A stretch of DNA of 10,700 bases from Lachnospiraceae bacterium (GTDB taxonomy: Bacteria > Bacillota > Clostridia > Lachnospirales > Lachnospiraceae). A program made the position numbers and the translations under genes. The stretch lies in NCBI GenBank assembly GCA_017476305.1, contig JAFVAA010000775.1:1-10700 (forward strand), given 5' to 3'. Below, piece by piece: positions 1-7,695 of the stretch. How positions within the stretch are numbered: position 1 is the first letter of the stretch; each line of letters begins with the position of its first letter. The notes below the pieces were generated by a model. It saw nothing but the letters and a program-made list of their open reading frames with translations. It did not search any database and had not been told where the DNA came from.

Positions 1-126
1 CAACAGGATCTTTTTTCTTCTCTTTGTCAATGTTTTTGTGATGAGTACAAAGAGAGCAATGATCAGACAGATACTTCCCAGCCCCAGCATAATATTTAAC
101 TGATGATTCCTTAAAAAATCAACCAT
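1..126 (-). CDS. Membrane signalling protein, N-terminal 42 residues only (runs off left edge)
   Basis: The reading frame starts at an ATG at 126 and stays open to base 1. The visible 42 residues begin MVDFLRNHQLNIM, continue as one hydrophobic helix (about residues 12-30), and then a strongly basic stretch (TKRRKK) that would sit on the cytoplasmic side. An AGGAG lies 11 bases upstream of the ATG, which is rather far but acceptable. From memory, this short-helix-plus-RKR opening is common at the N-terminus of multi-helix sensor proteins in Lachnospiraceae that end in GGDEF, HD-GYP or kinase domains. The output domain lies outside the window, so the function is inferred only from this likeness and from the run of signalling genes upstream. 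It lies 83 bp downstream of the double-receiver gene on the same strand, so co-transcription is likely. Confidence 0.65.
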   Translation of the reverse strand, partial: MVDFLRNHQLNIMLGLGSICLIIALFVLITKTLTKRRKKILL

Positions 127-164
127 ATCCGGAATATCTCCTCTCAACTTTATCTTAGGAACCG

Positions 165-189
165 TTAATAATTAACTTTAAGTTATTAA
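165..189. repeat. AT-rich imperfect inverted repeat in the 83-bp gap
   Basis: The core at 173-185 (TAACTTTAAGTTA) is a perfect dyad around one central base, and weaker matches extend outward to about 165-189. It lies just after the stop of the double-receiver gene and about 40 bases before the next start. It is too AT-rich and lacks the following T-run of a good intrinsic terminator. It may be a weak hairpin, an operator, or chance in AT-rich spacer. I see no convincing promoter for the following gene in this gap. Confidence 0.3.
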
Positions 190-209
190 TGAAAATTCCT
201 TATGGACTG

Positions 210-968
210 CTATTTATGGAGAATAAAAAACTCCTGCAATCTCGTGAACAGTTCATCCTTCTGTATGCTTTTCAGGAAGTAGCCTTCCGGTTTGAGGGAA
301 AGAACTGCCATAACGCTCTCCTTATCATCCTTTCCGGTCAGAAACATCACAGGTACAGAAGCGGTTTCAGGATTATTTCGTAACATTTCCAGTACTTGCG
401 GTCCGCTTGTTACCGGCATCTCATAATCTAAAAGAATCAAGTCAGCCTTGTTTTTTTCAAGCCAATTTATTGCCTGTGGTCCGGAATTTGCCATGGCGAC
501 TTTATAAGTTTCCCGCAGCCACTCCCGCACTAATGTCAGATATTGGGGATCGTCATCCACGATCAGGATGCTCTTCTTAAGAGAACCGGACTTTGCCCTT
601 GTAAAATACTCCGTAACGGTTTCTGTGAACTTCGTATTGTCTACAGGTCTTGAAAATGTCGTATAGACCAATTCTCCAGGCACATGTTCCATGACATATT
701 GTATATCTGACTGCTCTCCTACAAGGATCGTATGTAGTTTTTTTTCTTTCATCGTATCTGCCAGAAAGTGAAGAACATCCTCTTTCGGTCTTACCCCATC
801 ATTCATATACAGTATGATCAGTGACACTCCATCCATATGAGAATAAATATCATTGACCGTCCATAGAACAAAATCGCACTCCACCCCCGTAGCCTTAACT
901 TTGTTTGTAAGAACCCGGGCGACAAATGTTTCTTCCCCGCCAACGACAATCGCCTTTTCTTTTCGCAT
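210..968 (-). CDS. Stand-alone response regulator with degenerate plus intact receiver domains
   Basis: This 252-residue protein has two receiver-like folds and no visible output domain. The C-terminal one (about 132-248) is complete: acidic pair D138/D139, phospho-acceptor D181 in LILLDYEMP, switch threonine T211 in FLTGK, and lysine K233 in FLKS. The N-terminal half (about 4-122) follows the same strand pattern but lacks the chemistry. Gly-Gly-Glu-Glu replaces the acidic pair region, Y54 sits where the aspartate should be, and R107-P108 replaces Lys-Pro. The start is firm: an SD (GGAGGG, 980-975) lies six bases before the ATG, inside the last codons of the hybrid kinase, whose TAA abuts this ATG. 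The two are therefore translationally coupled, and this protein is the obvious partner of the kinase HPt domain. It may act by protein contact or as a phosphate sink; which of these is inference. Confidence 0.9.
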   Translation of the reverse strand: MRKEKAIVVGGEETFVARVLTNKVKATGVECDFVLWTVNDIYSHMDGVSLIILYMNDGVRPKEDVLHFLADTMKEKKLHTILVGEQSDIQYVMEHVPGELVYTTFSRPVDNTKFTETVTEYFTRAKSGSLKKSILIVDDDPQYLTLVREWLRETYKVAMANSGPQAINWLEKNKADLILLDYEMPVTSGPQVLEMLRNNPETASVPVMFLTGKDDKESVMAVLSLKPEGYFLKSIQKDELFTRLQEFFILHK

Positions 969-3900
969 TTAAATCCCTCCATCCTCTTGTTTTTCTCCAC
1001 AAATGAAAGCTTCCAGACCATCCCAGTCAAAACTCTTAAGCAGCTTTGAAACTTTCTCCATCTTCTTATCATCCTCCGGTGGCAGAGCATACTCTGCCAG
1101 ACTTTCGAGAATCATTTCCACAGAATCATAATCCATCTGCGGAATTACATCAGACAGTGCCAGATACGCTTCCTTTAGTTCTCTATCCGGTATCACAGGC
1201 TTATCACTTACATCTGCGTTGTTATGAAGTCTTGCTAATTTCTCTTTATAACCCTCATAATCTTCCAAAAGTTTTTTTGTATTACGATCAATATACGACT
1301 GGTCTTCCCTGTTACCGGCATCCTCAAGATCGGCTGCCAGACCTGATAATTCCATTGCCCCAATAATACGCGCAGAACTCTTTAAGGCATGAACTTTTAT
1401 GGTGTACAGCCTTATATTTCCACTTTCGTAAGAATCCCTGATAACCTTCACATTCGCATCAATCGTATCGAGAAACAATCCCAGTGAGAAGATATAACTC
1501 TCTATCCCTCCGGAATTCCGAATACCTTCTGATACAGATATACCCTCTGTCTCGTTGATCCATAACATATCTTCCGGTAATTCCGTGAGTTTTTCCTGTT
1601 TATCTTCCTCCCCTGGTTTTTCCATCATCTCATCCGGAAGATGATTCATAATGGTACGCTCCAGAGTCTCGCTGTCGATTGGTTTTGCCAGATAGCCATC
1701 AAAACCTTTTGATTTGTAGAACGCCTCATCTACTGCAGTATTAGCCGTAAGGGCATATACCGGAAGTTCCTGATCGATCTCACGGATTTTCCTGACGGTT
1801 TCAACGCCATCCATACCAGGCATCATGTGATCGAGAAGAACCAGATTGTATCGTGTATCTTTTATTAATTCCAAACATTCTTCACCGCTTGATGCCGTCG
1901 ATACATATACCCTGGTCGGTTTTAGCAGTCCCTTGATCACATTCAGATTCATCGGTGTATCATCCACCACAAGAATATCCGCATCCGGGGCAATAAACTT
2001 CGGTACATACGGTCCTTTTGTCTTGCCTTCATCCTGCTCCATAAATACTCCAACAGGAGTCCTGTCAACAATCCTCTGGTTTACCGTAAATATGAACTCC
2101 GATCCTTTTCCATACTCACTTTCGCAGCTAAGGCTTCCTCCCATTAGCTCGGCAAATCTTCTGGAAATATCAAGTCCAAGTCCGGTACCCTGGATACCGC
2201 TGTTCTTCTCCTCGTCAAGCCTCTCATATGCTGTAAAGAGCTTTTCTTTATCCTCTTCTTTTACACCGATACCGGTATCCTTCACGGAGAAACGCAGCTT
2301 GCATTCATCATCCTTTCTTTCATCCATGGAAACAGAAAGAGCAAATCCTCCTGTGTCAGTATATTTTACGGCATTCGTCAGAAGATTTAATACAATCTGT
2401 TTGATTTTCCCTGCATCACCATACATACGACTTGGCAACACCTCATCTATGACCACGTCAAACGTCAGCTCTTTTTCCGTACTCCGTACCCTGATCATCG
2501 AAACAACGGATCTAAGTACTTCTTGTATATCGTATTCCTGTTCTACCAGATGCATCTTGCCTGATTCAATTTTGGACATGTCCAGCAAATCATTTATCAG
2601 CGACAATAGTGACTCTGCCGCATTCTTTATATCAAAGGCATAGTTCATCATCGACATAAAATAAGGCTTTGGAACACCGGTTGCATCCTCTCTTAGAGAC
2701 ATCTCATTCATTCCCATAATCGTATTGATCGGAGTTCTGATCTCATGTGACATATTTGCAAGAAAACGGGTTTTTGCAGTATTTGCCCGTTCTGCATCCT
2801 CTTTTGCCTGTCTTATCTCATCGTACTGCTTTTGGATGACGGTTCCTTTCATAATACGCCAAACTAAGACACCTGCAATCAGAGCCACAGCTATGATAAG
2901 AATAATTCGAAATACCGGAAGCTCAGTAAATCTTGCCTGCTTCACTATTTCGTAAGTATCATGAGTAAGCTCATTTCCTTCATTATCAATGACCTGAACA
3001 TGAAGAACATAATTCCCGTATTTCAATCCGGTGTACTCAAGAGGCGTAAGACCCTCTCTGTCAACTGCTATCCCATCCTCTTCTTTTCCTTCAATAAATA
3101 CTCTTACTAGCGGATTCATCATAGTATAATCAAACACAGATGCAGTGATCCTTATACGCCCTTCAAAACTCGGTATGATGTATGTTCCATTTTTATCAGG
3201 CAGTATTTTCTCGTCACCACAATATATCGAACGAACTGCCGATTTGACCGCTGCATCTCCTTCCGTCATATGGTTGATATTCACCATGCAGACACCGGTT
3301 CTACCTGGGATATAAAGATTTCCGTCCTCCCCCTGCGCACTATATGAATTTGATGTCGGTGTACTTGTTAAGCCATTGGCAAGCTTATAGAGTACATAAT
3401 CCTTAACATCATCCTTTAACATGGAATCTGTACTGACTTTATAAACACCATAGGATGAAATGATCCACATATTACTTTGCTCATCAAAATACAGATCGTA
3501 ATTATTGTTATACGGAAATGAACTTACCTGCCTGATCTTTCCATCCTTCATATATTCGATGGAATTGGATGTAACGATCCAGTACACTCCGTTTACTTCA
3601 TCTTTTTTTATTCTCAGTACTACATCACTTGTAAGCCCCTCCTCCCGTCCAATGTGCCCGATGGCATCTTCCTTGATCACATATATGCCGTCCCCATCGG
3701 AACCAGCGTAAACTTCTCCGTTTTCTCCCTCCGCAATCGTTAGAAACACCGTATTCTTTATGTCTGAATCTGCTCCGACTGTACGCTCCACCGCTCCGTT
3801 TCTAATAATCGCAAGACCGCCGTTCGTTCCGACTAAGACGCTCTTATCTGCTGCCGGCACACAGCACCTTACCTCATTACCCGGAAGTCCGTCAGATACT

Positions 3901-5210
3901 GTATAGTTTTTTATTTCCCCGCTATTTGTCAGACACACAGCACCGTGATCACCAGTATATACCGAAATCCATAAATTTCCATCCGCATCTTCGCTTATAT
4001 GTCTGACCCGTGAATTTCCAATAAATTTTGTCAGCCTGTCCTCTATCCTTTGTTCCTTTTCGTCAACAATCCGGAGGCCTTCATCTGTACCGATATATAA
4101 TCTGCCCTTATAAAGACAGGTAGCGTTCGTTACTGCTTCTGCGAGACCGGCTTTCCCGGAAAAATCCACAAAACTGTTTGTGACCACCTTCATTACGCCC
4201 TGTGTTGATGAGGCAAACCACATATTCCCCTGATAATCCGAGGTCATCATCTCTATCGCACTATTCATCGGAATATCATTCAGGGTTTTGAACCGGCCAT
4301 TATCAAGATACCCGACAACACTGGTAGAGGCAGCCCATACTCTGCCACAGTCGTAACTCAGCCAATGTACATTATCTATCGGGGCAACCGATAGATATTT
4401 CATACGGTCTGCTTTTGCCCCAAAATCTCCATAATATATCCCACTACTCTCAGTACCCAGATAGACTTTCCCATCATTTAGGGGATCTGCCAGAATTGTG
4501 GATATTTTTTCCATCCCAAGCTCACTGCTTTCATAAATTTCCGAAACCTTGTGATCCTCTATCGAAAAGATAATCCCATTTTGGGTCTGACCATAAATCT
4601 TGCCTGTCTGATCAGATACCAATTTCAATACACGTTCTTCATTTATCCTTTTATCACTTATGATATGTAAGACCATATCCGAATCTGCATAACAGACTCC
4701 TGCAGTGGTGCCGATATAAATATCTCCATTTTTATCTTCCGCAAATACCCTGGTCGAAGAGGAGGGCAAGCCTTCTTTATATGTGAAATGTACCCGGTCC
4801 TCGCCATCAAGAACCACGACACCATTGTCATTCGTAGCTACCCAGATTCTTCCCTTACTGTCTTCAAAAAGTCCTCTGCCGCTGGTCAGCCCGTCTGCCG
4901 TATCAAGTCTTTCAAACGTAGTACCATCGTAGCGGATGATGCCACTATAACCGCCGATCCAAAGATACCCGTCACTTGCACCGAGTATAAAGTTTGCATC
5001 GGATGTCGGCAGTCCATTGGTTGCATCATATATTTCTGATATGTAGGACGCATGAGGGATCTGACCTGTCGCAGCATAGCCGCCTCCGATCTGCCTTTCA
5101 CTATCCTTATCCGCTCCCCGGACAATCGTGGGCATGATGGCACAAGATAAAACCGCAGCAAATGCCAGAAAGACTTTTGCGAGTATAATCTTTCCTCTAT
5201 TTTTACGCAT
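969..5210 (-). CDS. Beta-propeller hybrid sensor kinase (Reg_prop / Y_Y_Y / HisKA / HATPase / REC / HPt)
   Basis: A 1413-residue membrane phosphorelay sensor. Residues 1-33 form a signal peptide or N-terminal anchor. About 60-650 hold roughly a dozen WIG/YIGT-type repeats (for example [29 protein letters not shown]), enough for two seven-bladed extracytoplasmic propellers, followed by a Y_Y_Y-like domain (about 685-757) and one membrane helix (764-785). Inside the cell are HisKA with H822 in SHEIRTP, HATPase with N942/N946, DTGIG (978-982) and GTGLGL (1008-1013), a receiver (D1083/D1084, D1127, T1155, K1176), and an HPt with H1274 in VHALKSSA. A further 70-residue helical tail ends the protein. 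The layout resembles Bacteroides hybrid two-component systems that sense glycans, but those end in AraC, which is absent here. A GAGGAGG lies seven bases before the ATG. The ligand is unknown. Confidence 0.95.
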   Translation of the reverse strand: MRKNRGKIILAKVFLAFAAVLSCAIMPTIVRGADKDSERQIGGGYAATGQIPHASYISEIYDATNGLPTSDANFILGASDGYLWIGGYSGIIRYDGTTFERLDTADGLTSGRGLFEDSKGRIWVATNDNGVVVLDGEDRVHFTYKEGLPSSSTRVFAEDKNGDIYIGTTAGVCYADSDMVLHIISDKRINEERVLKLVSDQTGKIYGQTQNGIIFSIEDHKVSEIYESSELGMEKISTILADPLNDGKVYLGTESSGIYYGDFGAKADRMKYLSVAPIDNVHWLSYDCGRVWAASTSVVGYLDNGRFKTLNDIPMNSAIEMMTSDYQGNMWFASSTQGVMKVVTNSFVDFSGKAGLAEAVTNATCLYKGRLYIGTDEGLRIVDEKEQRIEDRLTKFIGNSRVRHISEDADGNLWISVYTGDHGAVCLTNSGEIKNYTVSDGLPGNEVRCCVPAADKSVLVGTNGGLAIIRNGAVERTVGADSDIKNTVFLTIAEGENGEVYAGSDGDGIYVIKEDAIGHIGREEGLTSDVVLRIKKDEVNGVYWIVTSNSIEYMKDGKIRQVSSFPYNNNYDLYFDEQSNMWIISSYGVYKVSTDSMLKDDVKDYVLYKLANGLTSTPTSNSYSAQGEDGNLYIPGRTGVCMVNINHMTEGDAAVKSAVRSIYCGDEKILPDKNGTYIIPSFEGRIRITASVFDYTMMNPLVRVFIEGKEEDGIAVDREGLTPLEYTGLKYGNYVLHVQVIDNEGNELTHDTYEIVKQARFTELPVFRIILIIAVALIAGVLVWRIMKGTVIQKQYDEIRQAKEDAERANTAKTRFLANMSHEIRTPINTIMGMNEMSLREDATGVPKPYFMSMMNYAFDIKNAAESLLSLINDLLDMSKIESGKMHLVEQEYDIQEVLRSVVSMIRVRSTEKELTFDVVIDEVLPSRMYGDAGKIKQIVLNLLTNAVKYTDTGGFALSVSMDERKDDECKLRFSVKDTGIGVKEEDKEKLFTAYERLDEEKNSGIQGTGLGLDISRRFAELMGGSLSCESEYGKGSEFIFTVNQRIVDRTPVGVFMEQDEGKTKGPYVPKFIAPDADILVVDDTPMNLNVIKGLLKPTRVYVSTASSGEECLELIKDTRYNLVLLDHMMPGMDGVETVRKIREIDQELPVYALTANTAVDEAFYKSKGFDGYLAKPIDSETLERTIMNHLPDEMMEKPGEEDKQEKLTELPEDMLWINETEGISVSEGIRNSGGIESYIFSLGLFLDTIDANVKVIRDSYESGNIRLYTIKVHALKSSARIIGAMELSGLAADLEDAGNREDQSYIDRNTKKLLEDYEGYKEKLARLHNNADVSDKPVIPDRELKEAYLALSDVIPQMDYDSVEMILESLAEYALPPEDDKKMEKVSKLLKSFDWDGLEAFICGEKQEDGGI

Positions 5211-5226
5211 ATCCTATCCTCCTCAG

Positions 5227-5266
5227 GAACTGCCACAAAATAACTTGTACGGTTTTGGGACAGTTC
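5227..5266 (-). promoter_or_regulatory. Intercistronic hairpin just upstream of the hybrid-kinase ribosome binding site
   Basis: The arms 5253-5266 and 5227-5240 pair over 14 positions in the minus-strand transcript, beginning GAACTG and ending CAGTTC, with one G-U and one mismatch, around a 12-nt loop. The hairpin begins two bases after the HD-GYP stop codon and ends two bases before the GAGGAGG of the hybrid kinase. It therefore fills almost the entire 57-bp gap. There is no U-run, so it is not a classical terminator. Possible roles are an RNase-processing or mRNA-stability element separating the expression of the two genes, or a modulator of ribosome access. The role is inferred. Confidence 0.6.
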
Positions 5267-5267
5267 T

Positions 5268-7415
5268 TTACACTTCCTGATGATTATATTTCTTCAAAAC
5301 AACTTTAACCTCATCCAGGGAATCCATAAATACCTCAACACATTTCGGATCAAACAGTGTCCCCTTTCCCTCTTCTATGATCGACAGAGCCTTCTCCAGA
5401 GGAAAAGCCGGTTTATAAACACGAGGCGAGGTAAGGGCATCAAACACATCAGCAACTGCCATGATACGTGCAGACAGCGGGATCACTTCTCCGTGCAGTC
5501 CTTCCGGATATCCCCTGCCATCCCACCTTTCATGATGGTATGCCGCCATATTTCTGGCTTCCTTCAAATAATTGTCACCATCGACTGTACTAATCGCATG
5601 CTCCATAATCCGCTTCCCTGCCGTTGTATGAGTCTTCATGATCTCATATTCTTCGTCTGTGAGCTTTCCGGGTTTATTTAAAACCTCATCCGGTATGTTA
5701 ATCTTTCCCACATCGTGAAGGGGTGCAGACCGGACGGCATCGGACATAAATTTAGGCGTAAGTTTCTCTGCATAATATCCCTTTTTCTTCAAGCCCTCTA
5801 CTATAATCTTGACATATGCCGCTGTCTTTTGGATATGCGCCCCGGTATCCGAATCACGATTTTCCACCATGTCTGCCATAGTAATGATCAATCCGTCCTG
5901 CATTTTTGCAGTAGAATCAGACAGTCTTCGGATGCTTCGCATTTGCTCACTCTGATTCAGTACTGCCTGACAGAACGAATGATATAGCTTCTCAATTTCA
6001 TCGCCAGTATGGACGTCTATACTTCGGATTGCTTTTACATTCTCATTAAGGTCTTTATCCGAATCCCCGGCAAAAGAAAGGTAATCCGTATTCGATGTGA
6101 TGGCACAGATAGGATAAATGATATGATAATCCGTGAGCCAAATCGCAAATATACAGATCAGGATAAAAAAGTTCAAAAATACTGATGTAATCTCCATAAA
6201 AAAACTTCGCTCATCTGCATCAAGTTGTTCTATATTCACATCTACACCTGCATAACAGACCGTATTCCCTTTCGAATCATATACCGGCTGATATGCCGTC
6301 ATCAGATGACCATATTCATCTGTTAAGATGATCGGATCCACCTCATCCCCCTTCAGGAGTTTAGGGATATATTCTGCAAATCCCTCATCAAAAGGTATGA
6401 TACTGCCTGTGCTTTCAGCTTTGACATCCTCTGTGTCAATATCAAAGACCACATGGCACCCATCCTCCTCTATCCTGTATACATATAAAAAAGATATCTC
6501 TGCTGAACTCAAAAGAATCTCCTGTAACAGTACTTTTGTTTCGTTATATCCTTCTGCATTCCCGGCATTTTCTAAATAGCTATTTACCCGATCACCATCA
6601 ATAACCCTTGCAGCAAGCTTAGCTGTTCCCTGTGCAAGCTGTTTATGTTCCTCTATAATGGTTTTGTGAAATACATTCATACTTATCACTGTAGCGACTA
6701 CAGCAACGATCATAAGAGATGTCCCCAGCATAAGCAGTACTTTTGTCCGCAAAGAAATAACCCGGGCATTTGTCTTTTCTTTTCCGGCTTCCGCTTTTGC
6801 CTCACTGACTGAGGATGGATTCTGCATCCACATACTGAACCCGCAATAGCTGTAAAATCGTTCAGGTATCAGACGTATTACAGAGGCCACAAGCAAAACA
6901 GTGACAGCTTTATCCGGAATATCCATGATCAGGCTGGAAAGAACGTGTGACACGGCAAGATTAAAATACCCCGTCTGATATAGTATTCCACTTAAAGATT
7001 CACTATCAAAGGCAAGTCCCTCCATATACCACGGAATGATGGAACCAATCCCGCCGTCGATGAAAGTAAATACAAGAATGGCACCGAAGATACCAAAATA
7101 TTTCCTAAACCATCCCCGGCGCGCTATATATGCAGCACAAACAGCTATCAGGACATTCAGAACACCATAATATAATGAAGATGGATCTGATATGCTCTTT
7201 ATGATATTCGTCATAAAACCAACTACCACTCCGGGAAGATATCCTCCCATAACTGCAGCCGCAACTGTTCCGACAGTATCCAGATAGAGTGGAATCTCCA
7301 GCTCGGTTACAAGAGCATTAAAAAGCAAATTTAGCGCAATCCCGACCATGCAGACCAACATTGCTGTCATATTCTGTTTTTTTGAAATATAACCAATTCT
7401 TCGAAACCCGTTCAT
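5268..7415 (-). CDS. Membrane HD-GYP cyclic-di-GMP phosphodiesterase with Cache-like sensor
   Basis: A 715-residue receptor-enzyme expected to hydrolyse cyclic-di-GMP in the cytoplasm. Residues 15-184 hold about five or six hydrophobic helices resembling an ECF-transporter S-component (an YLDTVGTVAAAVMGGYLPG-like segment near 44-63). After a cytoplasmic linker, a helix (226-249), an extracytoplasmic Cache-like domain (about 250-405) and another helix (411-428) lead through a HAMP-like linker into HD-GYP (about 501-710). The catalytic signature is intact: ENRDSDTGAH near 518-527, HD at 567-568 with HDVGK, and HHERWDGRGYP at about 627-637. A longer reading from TTG at 7433 is possible, but GGAGGT at 7425-7420 fits the ATG at 7415 far better. 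The gene follows the kinase/SAPR pair after a 280-bp gap with its own promoter and leader, and precedes the hybrid kinase by 57 bp. Confidence 0.93.
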   Translation of the reverse strand: MNGFRRIGYISKKQNMTAMLVCMVGIALNLLFNALVTELEIPLYLDTVGTVAAAVMGGYLPGVVVGFMTNIIKSISDPSSLYYGVLNVLIAVCAAYIARRGWFRKYFGIFGAILVFTFIDGGIGSIIPWYMEGLAFDSESLSGILYQTGYFNLAVSHVLSSLIMDIPDKAVTVLLVASVIRLIPERFYSYCGFSMWMQNPSSVSEAKAEAGKEKTNARVISLRTKVLLMLGTSLMIVAVVATVISMNVFHKTIIEEHKQLAQGTAKLAARVIDGDRVNSYLENAGNAEGYNETKVLLQEILLSSAEISFLYVYRIEEDGCHVVFDIDTEDVKAESTGSIIPFDEGFAEYIPKLLKGDEVDPIILTDEYGHLMTAYQPVYDSKGNTVCYAGVDVNIEQLDADERSFFMEITSVFLNFFILICIFAIWLTDYHIIYPICAITSNTDYLSFAGDSDKDLNENVKAIRSIDVHTGDEIEKLYHSFCQAVLNQSEQMRSIRRLSDSTAKMQDGLIITMADMVENRDSDTGAHIQKTAAYVKIIVEGLKKKGYYAEKLTPKFMSDAVRSAPLHDVGKINIPDEVLNKPGKLTDEEYEIMKTHTTAGKRIMEHAISTVDGDNYLKEARNMAAYHHERWDGRGYPEGLHGEVIPLSARIMAVADVFDALTSPRVYKPAFPLEKALSIIEEGKGTLFDPKCVEVFMDSLDEVKVVLKKYNHQEV

Positions 7416-7419
7416 CAGT

Positions 7420-7425
7420 ACCTCC
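7420..7425 (-). promoter_or_regulatory. Ribosome binding site that fixes the HD-GYP start
   Basis: GGAGGT on the minus strand lies four bases before the ATG at 7415-7413. The in-frame ATG at 7427 and the TTG at 7433 have no comparable site upstream, and the ATG at 7427 overlaps this one. The start at 7415 is therefore preferred, giving 715 rather than 721 residues. Confidence 0.8.
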
Positions 7426-7462
7426 ATTATCAAAATTCACAAACCAACCATTGATATAAAAT

Positions 7463-7528
7463 AAAAAAGCCGAGGCATGACCGATAAGAAATCTTTATTA
7501 TACTCTCTTATCTGCGTATTGCTCTCGG
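7463..7528 (-). terminator. Terminator-like hairpin with U6 run inside the HD-GYP leader
   Basis: On the minus strand CCGAG (7528-7524) pairs with CTCGG (7474-7470). Inside it, after a bulged A, GCA (7522-7520) pairs with TGC (7477-7475). After an internal loop, GATAAGAGA (7512-7504) pairs with TTTCTTATC (7491-7483) with one G-U. A C and then six T (7468-7463) follow the base of the stem. It stands about 40 nt before the HD-GYP ribosome binding site, with no room for a full promoter between, so the transcript that makes the phosphodiesterase has to pass it. It could end the kinase/SAPR transcript, attenuate the HD-GYP transcript, or both. The stem is interrupted, so its strength is uncertain. 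Confidence 0.5.
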
Positions 7529-7595
7529 TTATCATATTCTTCAGAAACTGTGACTCGATTTATGATTCTCATCTTTCTTCCAGTATGTCAATATC

Positions 7596-7635
7596 AATCT
7601 GCATAAGAACGATAAGCCGTCTGCATATACAGATT
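7596..7635 (-). other. Inverted repeat at the start of the HD-GYP leader
   Basis: AATCTGTATA (7635-7626) and TATGCAGATT (7605-7596) can pair over ten positions with one G-U, around a 20-nt loop. The predicted transcription start is near 7631, so a few bases of the left arm may not be transcribed from the promoter at 7638-7671, although they would be in read-through RNA from the upstream operon. The loop contains CTTATCG, the same seven bases found in the right arm of the terminator-like hairpin downstream, so alternative pairing is possible. Confidence 0.4.
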
Positions 7636-7637
7636 TG

Positions 7638-7671
7638 ATTATAACATCCATACTGTCACATCACTGTCACA
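7638..7671 (-). promoter_or_regulatory. Promoter with SARP-type tandem direct repeats, reading into the HD-GYP gene
   Basis: On the minus strand an extended -10, TGTTATAAT (7646-7638), is preceded by two identical 9-bp repeats TGTGACAGT at 7671-7663 and 7660-7652. The repeat period is 11 bp, and exactly 8 bp separate the nearer repeat from the TATAAT. No consensus -35 lies at the normal distance; the repeats take its place. This is the arrangement described for SARP activators such as ActII-ORF4 and DnrI, which bind heptamer direct repeats with an 11-bp period, the nearer copy 8 bp from -10. The adjacent response regulator has a SARP-like DNA-binding domain and is the natural candidate activator. 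The leader would be about 215 nt. The regulator-site pairing is inferred. Confidence 0.72.
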
Positions 7672-7695
7672 ATTAACTTCGTTTTTATATATTTT

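Noticed and set aside
165..189. Intrinsic terminator after the double-receiver gene
   Set aside because: The dyad is nearly all A/T and has no T-run after it on the minus strand.
818..1090. Minus-strand frame of 90 codons across the kinase/double-receiver junction
   Set aside because: It is out of frame with two well-supported genes and has no recognisable motif.
1846..2643. Open plus-strand frame of 265 codons
   Set aside because: It lies antisense inside the hybrid kinase over its HATPase and receiver motifs. Its translation is Ser/Ile-rich and unlike a known family, so it is a shadow of the real gene.
7416..7433. Upstream TTG or ATG start for the HD-GYP protein (721 or 719 residues)
   Set aside because: The GGAGGT at 7425-7420 is well placed only for the ATG at 7415.
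7497..7502. TATAAT on the minus strand inside the HD-GYP leader
   Set aside because: It has no -35 or TG extension at a usable distance and lies in the loop of the terminator-like hairpin.
7586..7591. TTGACA on the minus strand in the HD-GYP leader
   Set aside because: The hexamer 17 bases downstream is GAATCA, a poor -10, so a second promoter is not supported.
7416..7640. Cyclic-di-GMP riboswitch (GEMM-I or GEMM-II)
   Set aside because: I looked for the GCAAACC / GACGCAAAGC core and for the class II core by eye and did not find them. A covariance-model search would be decisive.
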